NCBI GenBank assembly: GCA_019022495.1
Contig: JAFEKR010000036.1
Location: 496,001 to 560,000, forward strand
Direction of reading: 5' to 3'
DNA: 64,000 bases
From: Epichloe hybrida
Lineage: Eukaryota > Ascomycota > Sordariomycetes > Hypocreales > Clavicipitaceae
Position numbers and translations under genes: made by a program. Positions 22,401 to 35,328 of this stretch are shown in pieces (position 1 is the stretch's first letter; the number at the start of each line of letters is the position of its first letter). The notes beneath the pieces are model-generated. The model was given only the letters and a program-made list of their open reading frames with translations, was not told the DNA's origin and did no database searches.

Positions 22401-25140
22401 ATAACCTTGCCTCGCAGAGCAGTGCTCCACTGTGGTGGGCGTGTACGCTACAGTGAGCCACAACCACTGCGCCACCGGGCTCATAACCTGTTGAAATCAA
22501 AAGAGTGGACCAATCTAACTAAACCTAGGATTACAAAGCCTTATATATTTTTAACACTAAATACACGCAGATAGCCCTAATTGCTTTAAGTTTACCCTTA
22601 AGGATAAGTGTAGCTTTAATTATAAAGTAATAGTAAATATCTTCTACCTAAATAGCAACCGCCCTACACTTCACGCTATAGATGTGGCTATAGCGTTTAA
22701 CATAGCAAAATTCCTTAATAATATCTCTGCGAAAATAACCTAGGAAGCCCTCTAAATATACTAGATTAATACTTACCTAGGCCCCCTAGACTTTATTATT
22801 ATAGACACTAGAATAAACTTCCATAGTGATAAATTTAGATAATTTATAGCTTTAATATTAATTTTAATTAAGGAAGTCCTTATTAAGGCATACTATAGCA
22901 TAAGGAAGGTTAAAAGGTATTATAGGCCGCTCTAAAGAGCCTATAATATAATTAGACGTGAATACCCTATAACGCTAGAACCTATTGCCCTTTAAATAGT
23001 AATTAAGGCCCTAAATAACACTATAAGCCCTAATAGCCTTGTCCTAACCCTCCTTATCTTTAGAGCCTACCTATATATAATAAATAAGTCCTTACTATTA
23101 CCTAATATTACATAGTATGTAATTATAGTATAGAAGGCTACTAAAGAGATTAAGAGACTCTACGCTATCTAGAAGGTTAATAAGGCCCTTACTAAACGTA
23201 ATAGCCTAGATACCTTAAAGACCCTTAGCTTACTACTTGGATTAAAGGTTAAGGTCTAGTAAGAAGGTAAGGGATAGGTAAGTTTATATAAGCTACTAGT
23301 AATTACTAGAGAAAGCTATACACTTAATATGCCTAGAGGCCTAAAGACCTTTAGGTTAATATCTATTAAGCCCTACTATAATAACCCTTGTGTGAAGAAG
23401 ATAGCAAAGCCTAGTAAAGAGGAAGGAGAAAAAGGGTAAGAGGCCTATAATAAGAATATAGTGCTACTAATACTACTAAAGTAAGGATGTAAAAGGCTAT
23501 AGAAGAACCCTCCTGTAATGCCTTAAGGTGCTAATACCTTCCTATTAGTAAAAGAATATAGCAACCTAGCTCTTGTAATTAAGCTACGTAAGGAAGGAAT
23601 TATTAAGACCCCTAGTAAACCTTTTAAGCTATTAATAAAAGCGGAAATCAATGCCCTAATTAAGTAAGGTGTGTTTAAATTTATTATATTTAATAAGGAA
23701 GAATATAGTGGAATTCAAATCTTTAATTCCTAAATTATTAATAAGATCAAAGGTAAGATAATAGAACCCTACAAAAAGTCATGCCTTATAATCTAAGGGT
23801 GTGAGAATAAAGGGAAACAGGCTATTCTCACACAGGCCCTAATGATTTAACGCGCAAGCTAACGTCTTATCCTTATGATAGCCCTGTTAGTAAGATTAAG
23901 GAAATTCCTTATCTAGCTAAGAGATATCTATTAGGCTTATATACAGGCCTATACATTACTAGAGTGGCTAATCCTAGCGCGCTTGCTGATTTAGATATGG
24001 CATCTCTACCTGCCTAGTATAATCTTAAGGGTTATAAAACCCCTCTATAAGCTTATAAAGGTAGGAACATACTAGTGGGTTACGTATTATAAGCATTATA
24101 GAGAGAACCTCTAGATAGAAACCTTTACGTATAATCCCTGCTTACTTATGACTACAAAGGAAAGCCCTAACTTTGCTTACGTTAGAATGCAGACTAATAA
24201 TATAATTAGCCTCTTAGATAAGAAGTTCTCTAAGAAGGAAGAGACCTAGCTTACTATAGTAGGCTTTAACGTAAAGCTAAAGTAATTCCTAGCTTAGGAT
24301 TACCATCTTACGTTCAATAGTAATATTATCTTACTAGAGAATAATACTATTAAGATCTAGTAGAAAGGGCAGAGTAATAAGTTAGAGTTAGTTCTAATAA
24401 CTAACTTAAAGCGTAAATATATTGAGCAGAGGGCCCAAGGCACTTACATTACCTTAATCTACTAACCAGAGGCTTGCTTTAACCTATCTATTACTACATA
24501 ACACTAGGAGCTAACCCTAGAGGACGTAAAAGCCCTTAATTACTACCTAAAGTAGCAGATAGATTACCTAGAGAGAGGTCTAACGTTTATCCTAATTAAC
24601 CTTAAGAAGATAAAGCTCTTTACCTTTGTAAATAGATCCTTTGCTAATAACTAGGACCTATCCTTATAACTAGGATATATACTTATCCTAGCGAACAAAG
24701 ACTACACTAATAGTAAGTTTATAATTAAAGGTAATATTATGTACTTTAGCTTAATAAAGAGCAAGAGAGTCACGCGAAGCGTGCTTACCTTAGAAGTTTA
24801 TAGTATAGTAGCTAGTGTTAATATAGCTTACGCAATTGTAACCACCCTAAACTTAGTTACTAACTGACTAAAGCTCCTAAAGATCCTAGTTATTACATGT
24901 ATGGATTTATACTCCTTATATAAGTGCCTTGTTAAGCTTAGTATAACGAAGGAGAAACGCCTAATAATCGATATTATAGCCCTTTAATAGTTATATAAAC
25001 GCTAAGAACTCTACGAGATCTAATGGATTAATAGAGAGGATAACCTAGCTAATACCTTTATAAAGGCATTACCTAATAAGGCCCTTAAGAGCTTTATCTT
25101 AACTAACTAGATAACTATCTAGATAGAGGGATAGGTTACC
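19500..25140 (+). pseudogene. Copia-1 Gag-Pol polyprotein, RIP-decayed
   Basis: Boundaries are approximate. Visible landmarks, read through stop codons: a zinc-knuckle-like Cys/His tract near 21285; a protease motif (DIGAT-like for the usual DTGA[TS]) near 21715; the GAG-pre-integrase His/Cys region near 22110-22180, interrupted just downstream by the miniature element; reverse transcriptase from about 23600; and a well preserved RNase H end near 24640-25100 (LQLGYIL, SLYKCLVKL, then EKRLIIDI). The in-frame stops are TAG/TAA at expected Gln/Trp positions. Confidence 0.88.
22236..22556 (-). mobile_element. Miniature LTR element with tRNA-like core, copy A (in Copia-1)
   Basis: Two 68-bp terminal direct repeats (22236-22303, 22489-22556) begin TGTT and end AACA. 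The target duplication is CTAAA (22231-22235, 22557-22561). The uninterrupted site is visible in Copia-2 near 36830. On the minus strand the interior holds a polypurine tract just before the 3' LTR (CCAGGGGGAG), an A-box match TGGCGCAGTGG (22464-22474) and a B-box match GGTTCGAACCC (22389-22399). No coding capacity. The layout is that of a TRIM (terminal-repeat retrotransposon in miniature) with a SINE-like Pol III promoter inside. No canonical TGG-type primer site follows the 5' LTR. Confidence 0.88.
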
Positions 25141-25608
25141 TATACGTAACATATGCGTGGTAAGAGAAAAAAGGTAATCCTCTAGGAGAGTAGCCATAGG
25201 GATAAGATAGTGATACGTGAGGGATCTACGCCCCTGTAGTTAACATCTCTGGCGGCCACGACCACGCTGGCCTACTAGGCCCTCCTAGTGGACTATAGAT
25301 ATTAATAGTAGTGCGTAGGAGGATAAAGGTATTACTAAGGAGGAGGAAGATATTATATACGTATTATAGTGTGGTATATATGTTATTTTAAGGAAAGAAG
25401 GGATTCGGAAGGACCTACTTATTCTTACATAGGCTTATAGGCTAAGTAAGATTATTATTTCCCTTTTATTAGTAACTATATGCCTAGATAAGCTATAAGT
25501 TCTTTTCCTTATATCCCTTATTAATCACATTCTTAATCTATCTTTCCTTTTTCATTTCTACGATTAATATCGCGTGTTAATAATTATATTAAAAGAGAGA
25601 AGTTCTAG

Positions 25609-25915
25609 TATTAGAACAAAGGTAATATCAATCACGCGTCGCAGCCGTAATTACCTGGCAGAAGCTTGGGCTGCGCGCAGACCCCACACGTGACCTATAA
25701 CCTAGCATGTTAATTAGCTAGGAAATATAGGGACACAAACGCGCAACCCCTTTTCCCTTTATATATTATAACTTCTAGCTTTTTACCTCTCTTTTCCTAT
25801 AACTTAATTAATCATAATAACAGACAACGTAGCCTAGAATAGATAATCAATGACGATACTATTCTTCGGGCTCACGACTGTATTACATTGAATTCAATAC
25901 CCTGTGAATCCAACA
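25609..25915 (+). repeat. 3' LTR of Copia-1
   Basis: 307 bp, aligned end to end with the 5' LTR; differences are mostly C/T or G/A. Followed by target duplication AGAAG. Confidence 0.95.
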
Positions 25916-25920
25916 AGAAG

Positions 25921-26415
25921 CCTTAACTTAATAAACAAGAGTAGTAATTATATTCCCCTTATGCTTATAAATACTTAGTATTCTACCTATATAAGACTTA
26001 ATTAGTAAGTATAGCTTTAGCTTATTTAATAGTTAACTTCGATGTTATATATTATTAGGATTAGGCTTGTAATAAGCATTAAGTAGCTCTTGCTCTTTAG
26101 GCTATGATAATTATTAGCTATTATTTATAAGAAGTGTGAAGAACGTACTATTGTTGCTTTAAGCTACTAATAATAGTAAATATCTTTTATCTTAAGAGAA
26201 AGTCTAGCATTAATTCTATTAATAATTATATACTTATAAGGGAGCCCGAACTGCTTTTTAAAACAGCCACTATAGGGCTCTATAGCACGCTATATTTAAG
26301 CTCTTTTCTTTATAGTATTAAGGGTAAGCTTCACTTGCTCTATTACAAGGTCTATTGCCCGCTACCTAATATAAAGCATAAGATTCCGAATAACTTTAAA
26401 TTTATCCTAAGTAAC
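25921..26415 (-). pseudogene. MULE transposase, C-terminal part, stranded between Copia-1 and Copia-2
   Basis: The minus strand continues the frame from 50894-50927 once Copia-2 is removed (FNREFSYYKVT, then DKFKVIRNLML). It reaches EPYSGCFKKQFGLPYKYIIINRI, the decayed form of the Cys/His motif (C...GLPCKH) near the end of MULE transposases, followed by the usual short D.. and aromatic motif. Beyond about 26100 the coding signal fades. The piece is only 495 bp, flanked on both sides by Copia LTRs. Confidence 0.8.
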
Positions 26416-26725
26416 TGTTGGAACAAAGGTGATATCAATCGCGCGTCGCAGCCGTAATTACCCGGCAGAAGCTCGGGCCGCGCGCGGACCCCACACGTGA
26501 CCTATAACCTAGCACGTTAATTAGCTAGGAAATATAGGGATATAAACGCGTAACCCCTTTTCCCTTTATATATTATAACTTCTAGCTTTTTACCTCTCTT
26601 TTCCTATAACTTAAATCAATTATAATAACAGACAACGTAGCCTAGAATAGATAATTAATGACAATACTATTCTTTGGGCTTATAACTATATTATACATTA
26701 AATTCAATACCCTGTGAATCTAACA
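26416..26725 (+). repeat. 5' LTR of Copia-2
   Basis: 310 bp, starts TGTTGGAAC and ends CTAACA. Its first 100 bp keep much of the GC-rich LTR sequence. Confidence 0.95.
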
Positions 26726-29652
26726 CTAATCAGTGGTTACCTTCACAGATAACCACGCAGTCTTCGAACACCATAGATTAGCAAGGTTAATTAGAAGAGG
26801 TAGCTTATCTAATGATAACTCGCCTTATAAAATAGGAGGGCTATGTTTAATAATAAGTTATGCTAATGGAAAGGTATAATATAGCTCTCTTCTTACTTTA
26901 GTATTAATATCTATATCTATATAGACTCTAAAATAACAAAGAAAGGTTTAATACTAGTAGCTAAGCTATCCCCTTATCTTTCTTTATTATGCATTCTATT
27001 ATATATTTAAAGTTAACTGCCTTGCCTTGCAATCCTTTATATCCGAATCATATTACATAATCATAGTTATACCCCTTTTCTTCTTATATTATAAGATCTA
27101 CCTCCCTTAATTAATTAGAATATTAGATGTAGCTAAACTATCTAGGACCTCTGGTTAATTTAGAGTTCCTAGTGAGACTAATAGCTATAATGATGCTATG
27201 GAAGGCGTTAAAACAGGAGATAACAATGAATACCTTAATAAAGGAAAAACCCTTATTTACACTAACCTATACCCCTATATCTCTATAAGGCTTTAATAAT
27301 ATATTATAGAAGAACTACTCTAATAAATAGGAAGTTCTAAATATAAAAAGATAATAATACCTAAGAAAATAAGTCTTTATATCCTTATAAAGACCAAATA
27401 ATATAAGGAGCAAGGGTTATTTAGAAGAATACTATTCTCTAAATTTAGTAATAACTTCTATAAATAGTTAAGGGATAAGTTCGCGGAAGGGAGAGACCTT
27501 TTATAGAACAGACTTTAAGACTATTTTCTTTATAACAAAGTATACATAACTATTAGAAGAGGTACTAAGATAGTAAATAACCTTAAAGAAGTAGTAAACT
27601 AAGAGGAATTTAGATTTTAGACTCTTAAAGAAATTAAAGAGGCTAGGAAGAAGTACATAGGCTTCTAAAAGAACTTATAGAATGAAGAGTTCTTCCGTAA
27701 TCTACTAGATAACAGTGATATTAGAACTAGGCAACCTACCCTATTACCTTGTTTATTAGTATGATTACTATTAAAAGGATTAATAAGCTAGACTCCCCTA
27801 GGAAGACTAAGTTAATCCCCTCTAGGAAGGCCTAGTTAATCTCCCCTAGGAAGGTTAATAAACCTAGAGTTAAGACCACCTAAGGATGCCATTCACAAGC
27901 ATTTACGGGTGACTCCCCTACTTATACCTTCACTAGAGGCAAGTTAGTAGTATTACCCTAGTAACACTACTAATAATGCCTATAAGTAGGAGAGTTACTA
28001 ATAGAAGTAACCTATGCTATCTAGGGCTGGTAGTGCCCCTATTAGCATAGCTTAAAGAGCTATAATTCCTTCTTCCTAATATAAGGAAGAGAAGGATTAG
28101 AGAGAATAATAAGCCCTAAGGGTACTACTTATAAAGCTGCTCTCTTACTTTCTAAAAACCTTATTACCCTTTCTATAGATATAAAGGGAAACACCTAGAG
28201 GACCCCTATAGACCTAGAGACCTTCGCTAAAGTAAATTATTAACCTATCTAAGGTATACCCTAAAGAGCAACTCTATAGCGCTAATAACTATAATATCCT
28301 TAAATTAAAGCTTTAAACATTCTATAGAAAATATAAGTTACTTAATATCTAGCCTAAATAAGCTAGTTATGCTTTTAAGGTTATACTTAAAGGCAAAGCA
28401 CTGTAATACTATACAAACTACCTCTCTAAACCTAGATAACTATAAGATCTCCTTACGCTTATTAGCTATATAAGAGAATAATTTAAAACTAAGGATATAT
28501 AGTAAAGATATCTACTAGAGTAGAATAACACTTCCTTACAAGAAATAGTAAATAATAACCTAACTAAGTTAATAATTAAATACTTTAATAAACTTATAGA
28601 AAGACTAGCTATCTTATAACAAATAGTGCCTAAAGTAAGCTAAACTAAAAGGGCACTCTAGAATTAACTTATTAAAGCCTATTATAGTATTCTAAAGTGT
28701 AAAGGAGCGATTATAGATTCACTAGACAGACTATAAGAGTTCTATAAATAGATTAGAATAACCCTTTATCTTATTAAGAAAGAGAAGAAGAACTATTAAT
28801 AGTTCCTAACTAAAGCTATAACCCTAGAATAATTCTAGACTAACTAAAGATATAATAGGAATAGAAAAGAGACCTAATACCCCTTAAAACCATAAGGAAG
28901 AGGAGGTACTCCTTACATAAAGAAGTGCTATGTATATAGTAAGGAAGGATACTAGTTATCTAAGCACCCTAAAGAGAACTATAAGAAGGCGTTTTAATAC
29001 TTTAAGAACTACTACCTTACGGATCTAACTAATAACTTATATTATTTATTCCTTACTTAGTATAAGGGAGAACACAAGTCCTAACCCCCTATTAATAACA
29101 AAATCACTTAGTATATAAAGAGCATCGGATTTAATAATAGCCCTAATAATATAGATAGGCTAGTACCTATAAGCTTCTTTACTTATAGAACCTAGATTAA
29201 TAGTAAGAGAATGGTTTAATTCCTAATAAGGTAAGTAGCTTACTATAGTCTAAGCAAAGAAGACCCCTTTTAGCAGGAACTTATAAACAAAGCCCTAGCA
29301 ACGTTTATATTAGAAGATCGCTATTCCTATACAACATTCTAAGGGATCATGCCTAATATAGGAGCCGCAAAGTTCTCTATAGTAAGGCACCCTTAATTCC
29401 TTGCTTTATAACGTCAGATACCCATATTACAGCTTAATAAATCAAAAGAGAAGAAGGCATTAGTTAGATTCGGCGCAGGAGACCTGATTATTGCGCTTAG
29501 AGTAGCTAATATGCTTACTCCCTTTAGAAACATTCTCTTTTAGGTTATCCCTATAAACACTCTATTCCTCTTGTCCCTTAAGGATATAGACTATCTAAAG
29601 ATTAACTTTAATATCTCTAAGAACACGCTATAACAAGGAAACATTAAAGTCC
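26726..29652 (+). pseudogene. Copia-2 gag-protease segment, RIP-decayed
   Basis: Collinear with 19093-22014 of Copia-1, including the zinc-knuckle region (near 28920) and the protease motif (near 29350). It carries its own pattern of transitions. Cut by Gypsy-1 at 29658, with TTATC duplicated. Confidence 0.85.
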
Positions 29653-29657
29653 TTATC

Positions 29658-29859
29658 TGTGAGGCCCTACTCACAACACTAGCGCGCCAGCGCACCACTA
29701 GGCGGGCGCACCACGCCCTAGGGCTAGGTCCACGTGACACTAGCGAGTTACTACCTATAAGTTAGTGACTTGCATATATAACACACTTAGACCTAGTAAG
29801 CTTTAGTTAATATATAAACGCCCCTATACCTCTTACCTAGCTATCTCTTTATTCTTATA
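29658..29859 (+). repeat. 5' LTR of Gypsy-1
   Basis: 202 bp; the first half keeps GC-rich blocks (AGCGCGCCAGCGCACC), the last 90 bp are AT-shifted and the end reads TTCTTATA instead of TTCTCACA. Confidence 0.95.
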
Positions 29860-29949
29860 ATTCTAAAGCTTTTCCTACTAGCTACCTAAGAGTAATATAA
29901 GGGGGAGAATAACCTAATCCACTAGAACTATACTATATATTACTTAGAA

Positions 29950-32900
29950 CTAGCTAGATAATAGTAATACTATAGCTAGGGATATGCTATATTCTATAAC
30001 CTTATCTAAAGCTATACCCTTTACTATAGTAGTAGAAGAGGCAGTGGTTAGGGAGCGAATTACCTAGCTTAAGTAACTTAAGGAACTATAGAATTAAGAA
30101 AAGAAGCTTACTAACTTAATATAATCTTATAGAGAACTAGCGAAAAGAGGCTAAAAGGATAGTTTATCCTTAAGCCTTAGTAGCTAAGAAGTTAAGGTCT
30201 AAAATATTATAGAACTCTAATACCCTATAAACCCGTAGAAGTATAAGATATAGCTTAATAACCTTAACCATGCCTTTAAGGGGGTGAAGAAAAAGTATTA
30301 CTAGGATAACTAAAAGATCCTCTTTGCACTTAACTATATGTATATAAACTATTAGGCTAGATAGGACTAATACGTTAAAGAATAACTAGCTAATAGTTAG
30401 GATTATCCTAAGGATAACTAGGACAAGTTCTAAGACTAGACCCTTACACTACTTAAAGACTTTGTAAGTCATAATGTATAAATAGCTATGTAGCTAGAAA
30501 ACATAAAGTAAAAAGAGGGCTAGAGTCTTATTAAGTTTAGTATTTACTTAGATTTACTAGAGAAATACCTAGAATGCGCTCTGGAAAAGACCTATGCTCT
30601 TATATTCTTTATGAAATTACTTCCTAACTTATAAGATTATATTAACCTACATATGGATATTACTAGTCTAACACAAGAAGATATTATATAACTCGCCTAG
30701 CGATTCTAGGAGGTAATGTTAAAGAATAAGCAAAAGCTAAATAATTCAGAAGAGAAGGGGCCGTATAAGGTAGCTTAATATTAAAGACATAACTCCCTAT
30801 AAGGGTATTAGCCGAATAAGGACTAAAGAGATAAGGATAAGGATAAGGAAAAGACCCTAGCTACCTATCTAAATAATAATAGACTACGAGAAAGAAGATA
30901 GTACTTTAATTATAGTAGTATAGAGTATATTATTTATAATTATAATAAGCTAAGAAAAGACTAGTAAGAGGGCTAGGAAAACTCCTAGAGGTAAAAGTAA
31001 AAGCCCTTACCTTTACCTTAGATACTAGGGTACTAGTAGGACGCCGATTCCACACACTAGTTACTATCCATAGGCATAAAGACATTGAAATGGTAGTGGA
31101 TCTTAATAGTTATGCTAAGATTAATATTATAAGCGCCTAATTCATATAGACTTATAAGCTTAATTAGGCTAAGGCTATAACACCTATCTTAAAGGTAGTA
31201 AGGGCTTTAATAGTCCCCTAATATAGTGTCTATAAGGTACCTATTTTAATTAAAGATTTATAAGGTAAAGAGAAAGACCTTAAGTTACTATATATAGCTA
31301 TTAATAGGGACCTAAGAGCAGAGGGAAGCCCTATATTAATTAGAATGCACACGCTTGCGGAAGAATACGTATATCTTTGCTTATACTTATAAGAATAGTG
31401 GTTTAAAAAGAGAAAGGTAGCCTTTTTACTACTAACTCCCTATAAGTTTACAAAGGTAATACGTAATAAGATGATTATATATGCTATTATAAGCATGATA
31501 GAAAATAAGTTTATCCCTCTTAAAGATAAAGAGAAGGCGAAAGCATATGAAACTATTAAAGATATCCTAGAGGAACTACGCGAATTTAAAGACGTGTTTA
31601 TATTAGATAAGGCAAGGAGCCTCCTATTAAAGAAGTTAACTAACCACGTAATTAATCTTATACTAGGAGCTACACCCCTATATAGACTAATCTATTCTCT
31701 CTCCTAAAGCGAACTTAGGGAGCTCTAGGAATATATTAATAATAACCTAAAGAAAGGCCGGATAAGACCCTTAAAGAGCCTAGTAGGCGCGCCTATCCTA
31801 TTTATGCTAAAGAAGGATAGAATACTATGGCTATGCATTAACTATTAAGGACTTAATAAGGTAATATAGAAGAATTACTACGCTCTCCCCCTGATTTTAG
31901 AGATCCTTAATTGATGCTAAGGGGCCTATTTCTTTTCTAAGATTAATATTAAGGACACGTACTACTGAATTTATATTAAAGAAGGTAACGAATAGAAGAT
32001 AGCTTTTCGCACATATTATAGGCACTATAAGTACCTTATAATGCCTTTTAGGTTAATAAATACCCTAGCTACTTTCTAGAGTTATATCTATAAAGCATTA
32101 TATAGGCTAGTTAATACTATTTATATAGTGTATCTAGATAATATCTTAATTTTCTCTAAGATAAAGGAGAAGCACACTGAATATATTAAGTAAGTCCTTA
32201 AATATATAAGGTTAGTAAAGTTATACATAAAACCCTCTAAGTGCTCTTTCTATAAGGAATTAGTAGAATTCCTAGGGTTTATTCTCTCTATTAATAGGAT
32301 ATTAATAGATACTTACTAGGTTAATATAATTAGAGAATAGAAGGAGCTAATAAGTTTTAAGGATATATAGTTATTTCTTAGGTTCTATAACTTTTACTAA
32401 TGGTTTATCTATAGATACTTTAGAATTACGGTACCTCTTTATACGTTAATAAAGGGCAGTTAAAATAGCATCTAGACTAGGAGGTTTATATTTAGAGAAA
32501 AGGAGCGGTTAGTGTTTAACTAGCTAAAAGATGCCTTTTAGTAAGCGCCTTTACTCTAACACTATAACCCAAGTTAGGCAGTGTGTATTAAGATAGATAC
32601 CTTGATTTTTATAATAGTAGGAATCCTATCTTAGTAAGATAATAAGGGCTATTAGCATCTAGTAGCCTTTTAGTTAAGGAAGTTTATAAATACTAAATAT
32701 AACTATAGCATAGCTAATTAAGAGCTTCTTACTATAGTAAAGTTATTTAAACACTAGTAATATTATATTAAAGGCATAGAGATACCTATAGAGGTCCTAT
32801 TAGACTATTATAACCTATAGACCTTTATAAGGTAGTAGAAGCTAAATAGAAGATAAGTATAATAATATATATTTCTCTGCCCTTTCTATTTTATAATTAA

Positions 32901-34740
32901 GTATAGACTAGGGAAGAGTAACCCTATAGATACACTATTAAGAAGGTCTAATTATAAGGGCAAACCTATATTAAATAGGGCGCTCCTACTAGAGCTTTAA
33001 AGGAAGATAGTAAATATCTTTATAGTAGAAGAAGAAGTACTAATATATTAAAGAAGTTATAGTATAATACTAGTCTTAGAACCTACTAAGGTAAGAGTAG
33101 CCTAGGTAGAAGGCTAGTTAGCTACTATGAATCTAGTAATAGGTTAGCTAAATAAGGGTGATTTTAAGGAGAAGGTAGCGTGTGTTTAAGATATTAGCAT
33201 AGTATAAGCGATTTAGGGGGCTATTATATTACTAAATCCTTACTAATTTATAGTAAATAAACCATTAGTGTAACTACTATAGAAGGCATAGGACTAAGAT
33301 CTAGATTTATAAAAGCGCGAAAGTAAGGTTAACTCCTAAGTAAAAGGGAGGGGAAAAGCTAGTCTATAGTTATATAGCGTAAGAGGCCTCCTAATATATA
33401 AAGACTAGGTAGTTATTCTGCGGGAGCTTATCTTATAATAGGAGCTTCTATAGCTACACTATAATAATCTGTTAGCAGGTTACTTTAGGACTAAACACAC
33501 TCTAGAGCTACTAAAATATTACTATTAGTGGCTAGTAATAAGTAAAGCTATTTTAGATTATATATCTAGCTACAAAGTATGCTAGCGTATTATAGTAAGA
33601 TAGCACTGCCCCTATAGAAGCCTTAAATCACTGCTAATACTAAGGTAACTATAAGCGAAGATCTTAATAGACTTTATTATAGGTTTGCTACTAGTATAGC
33701 TAGGCAAGCGAGAAACTAATATAATCCTAGTAATTATAGACTAATTTACTAAGTACTCTGTCTTCCTTCCTATAAAGACTATAATTAATATAGCTAAATT
33801 AGTAAAGTTATTCTATAAGGAGATTAAGCTATAATTTAGAGCGCTAGAGGGTATTATGTCTAATAGAGGGTTAGTATTTATAAGCTAATTCTAGTTAGAG
33901 GTATATTACTAGTTATATGTGAAGCAGAGGCTTTTAATAGCGTTTTACCCCTAAACTAATAGGCAGATAGAGAGAATAAATTAGGTGCTTAAGTATTACC
34001 TATAATATTTTATTAAAGAGAACTAATAACTATAGCTAAAGCTACTCCTAATAGCCTAATTTATATATAATAATACTATTAATAGGATAATAGGCTACTC
34101 CCCTAACTACACTCTTATAGGCTATTTACCTAAGTTCTGCCTTACTCTTAAGGGCAAGAGTATAGAGGGGGAGGTCCTAGAAGCTTATACGCGTATTAAA
34201 AAGCTATATAAGGTTAGGGAGAAACTAGTATATAACTAGGCAAAGGCTACTAAAGCGTAGGTAAAGTACTATAACTAGAGATATTAGCTAATAACCTTAA
34301 AAAGAGGAGACTTAGTACTACTATTAGCAAAGAATATTAGGCTTAAGGACATAAAATGGAAGCTAAACCTAAGATTTATTAGGCTGTTTTGGATACTTAA
34401 TACTATAGGTAAATAAGCGTACTAACTAGCGCTACCTAATAAGTATAGCTAACTATATAACGTGTTTTACGTTAGCCTGTTAGAGCTATAGAATCGCTAG
34501 GAAGACGCCCTAGATAAGGATATGCTAATGCTAGACCTTAAAGATAATAATAATAAGTTTGAAGTTAAAGAAGTTAGGGATTATAGGAAGATGTGTAAAG
34601 GTAATAAATACCTAGTGAAATAGAAGGGCTAGCTAAGCAAATATAATTAATAGGTAGCGTTAGAAGATATGGAAGGCGCTTAATATGTAATTTAAGCTTT
34701 CTATTAAAGTAAAACAAGTAAAAAGCATAGCAAGATATAA
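29950..34740 (+). pseudogene. Gypsy-1 Gag-Pol polyprotein with C-terminal chromodomain, RIP-decayed
   Basis: Read through stops: Gag at about 29950-31000 with decayed CCHC; protease near 31080-31130; reverse transcriptase from about 31470, with GRIRPLKSP near 31760 and the catalytic YxDN tract (YLDNILIFS, for YLDDILIFS) near 32130. RNase H lies around 32570-32900. The integrase has its zinc-binding region near 33420-33600 and a D...N..FT..K tract near 33660-33780. Near 34600-34680 is a chromodomain (YLVKQKGQLSKYNQ with W lost to stops). The longest stop-free stretch is 31471-31707. Confidence 0.88.
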
Positions 34741-35323
34741 TTAAGTTATAAGTAATAAGGGACAAGGTAATTACAAAAAAGGCCTAGCCTTGTTGGCCGC
34801 TATTACACTCTAATTAAAACCCTTATTAGACTATCTACTAAATAATAAAAGAAAAGATACCTATAAGGAGGGGAGTCTTACAGGAAACCCTTCTATAGTT
34901 ACCCCCTTATGCGTTAAAATAACGCTATTATAAAGGAAGTACTTAGCGCCCTTGCTCTTATTCTCCTAAACCGCTACCTCTATTGCCTAGAAAAACTAGT
35001 GCTTTGCCACCCCCTAGGGCATGAATCCTAGATTGTAATATTATAGCTATAAAGTCATTTTTCTTTTCTAGGAATTATAACATACGGCGTAGTTTAGCTA
35101 TAAAAGTTAGCAAATAGGTAGTAAAAGAGAAGCAATAACTTATAATCCCTAGGGCAGGGGTAGGATATATAGTAACTAAAAGTTACTAGCGCGAAATAAT
35201 ATACTAATTATACGTGGCTAAAGTAGCCTACCTAGGGAGTAAGCAAAGGTCTAGAGAACACGTAATAAAATATACCTAATAGACCTTAGTAGCCCTAGTT
35301 AAACTAAAGGAAATATAATAAGC
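34741..35323. other. Gypsy-1 non-coding 3' region
   Basis: AT-rich sequence between the chromodomain end and the miniature element. No coding frame, repeat or promoter can be supported. The matching tail on the other side of the miniature element (35694-36421) is similar and ends in the polypurine tract. Confidence 0.5.
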
Positions 35324-35328
35324 TATAT

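Larger units (their letters stand above)
18786..25915 (+). mobile_element. Ty1/Copia retrotransposon, copy 1 (RIP-decayed)
   Basis: Two 307-bp LTRs (18786-19092 and 25609-25915) start TGTTGG and end CCAACA (TATTAG and CTAATA where mutated). The target duplication is AGAAG (18781-18785, 25916-25920). A purine-rich tract lies directly before the 3' LTR. Interior order on the plus strand is gag, protease, integrase, reverse transcriptase, RNase H, the Copia order. It carries one miniature LTR element (22236-22556). Without it the element is 6804 bp. Confidence 0.95.
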
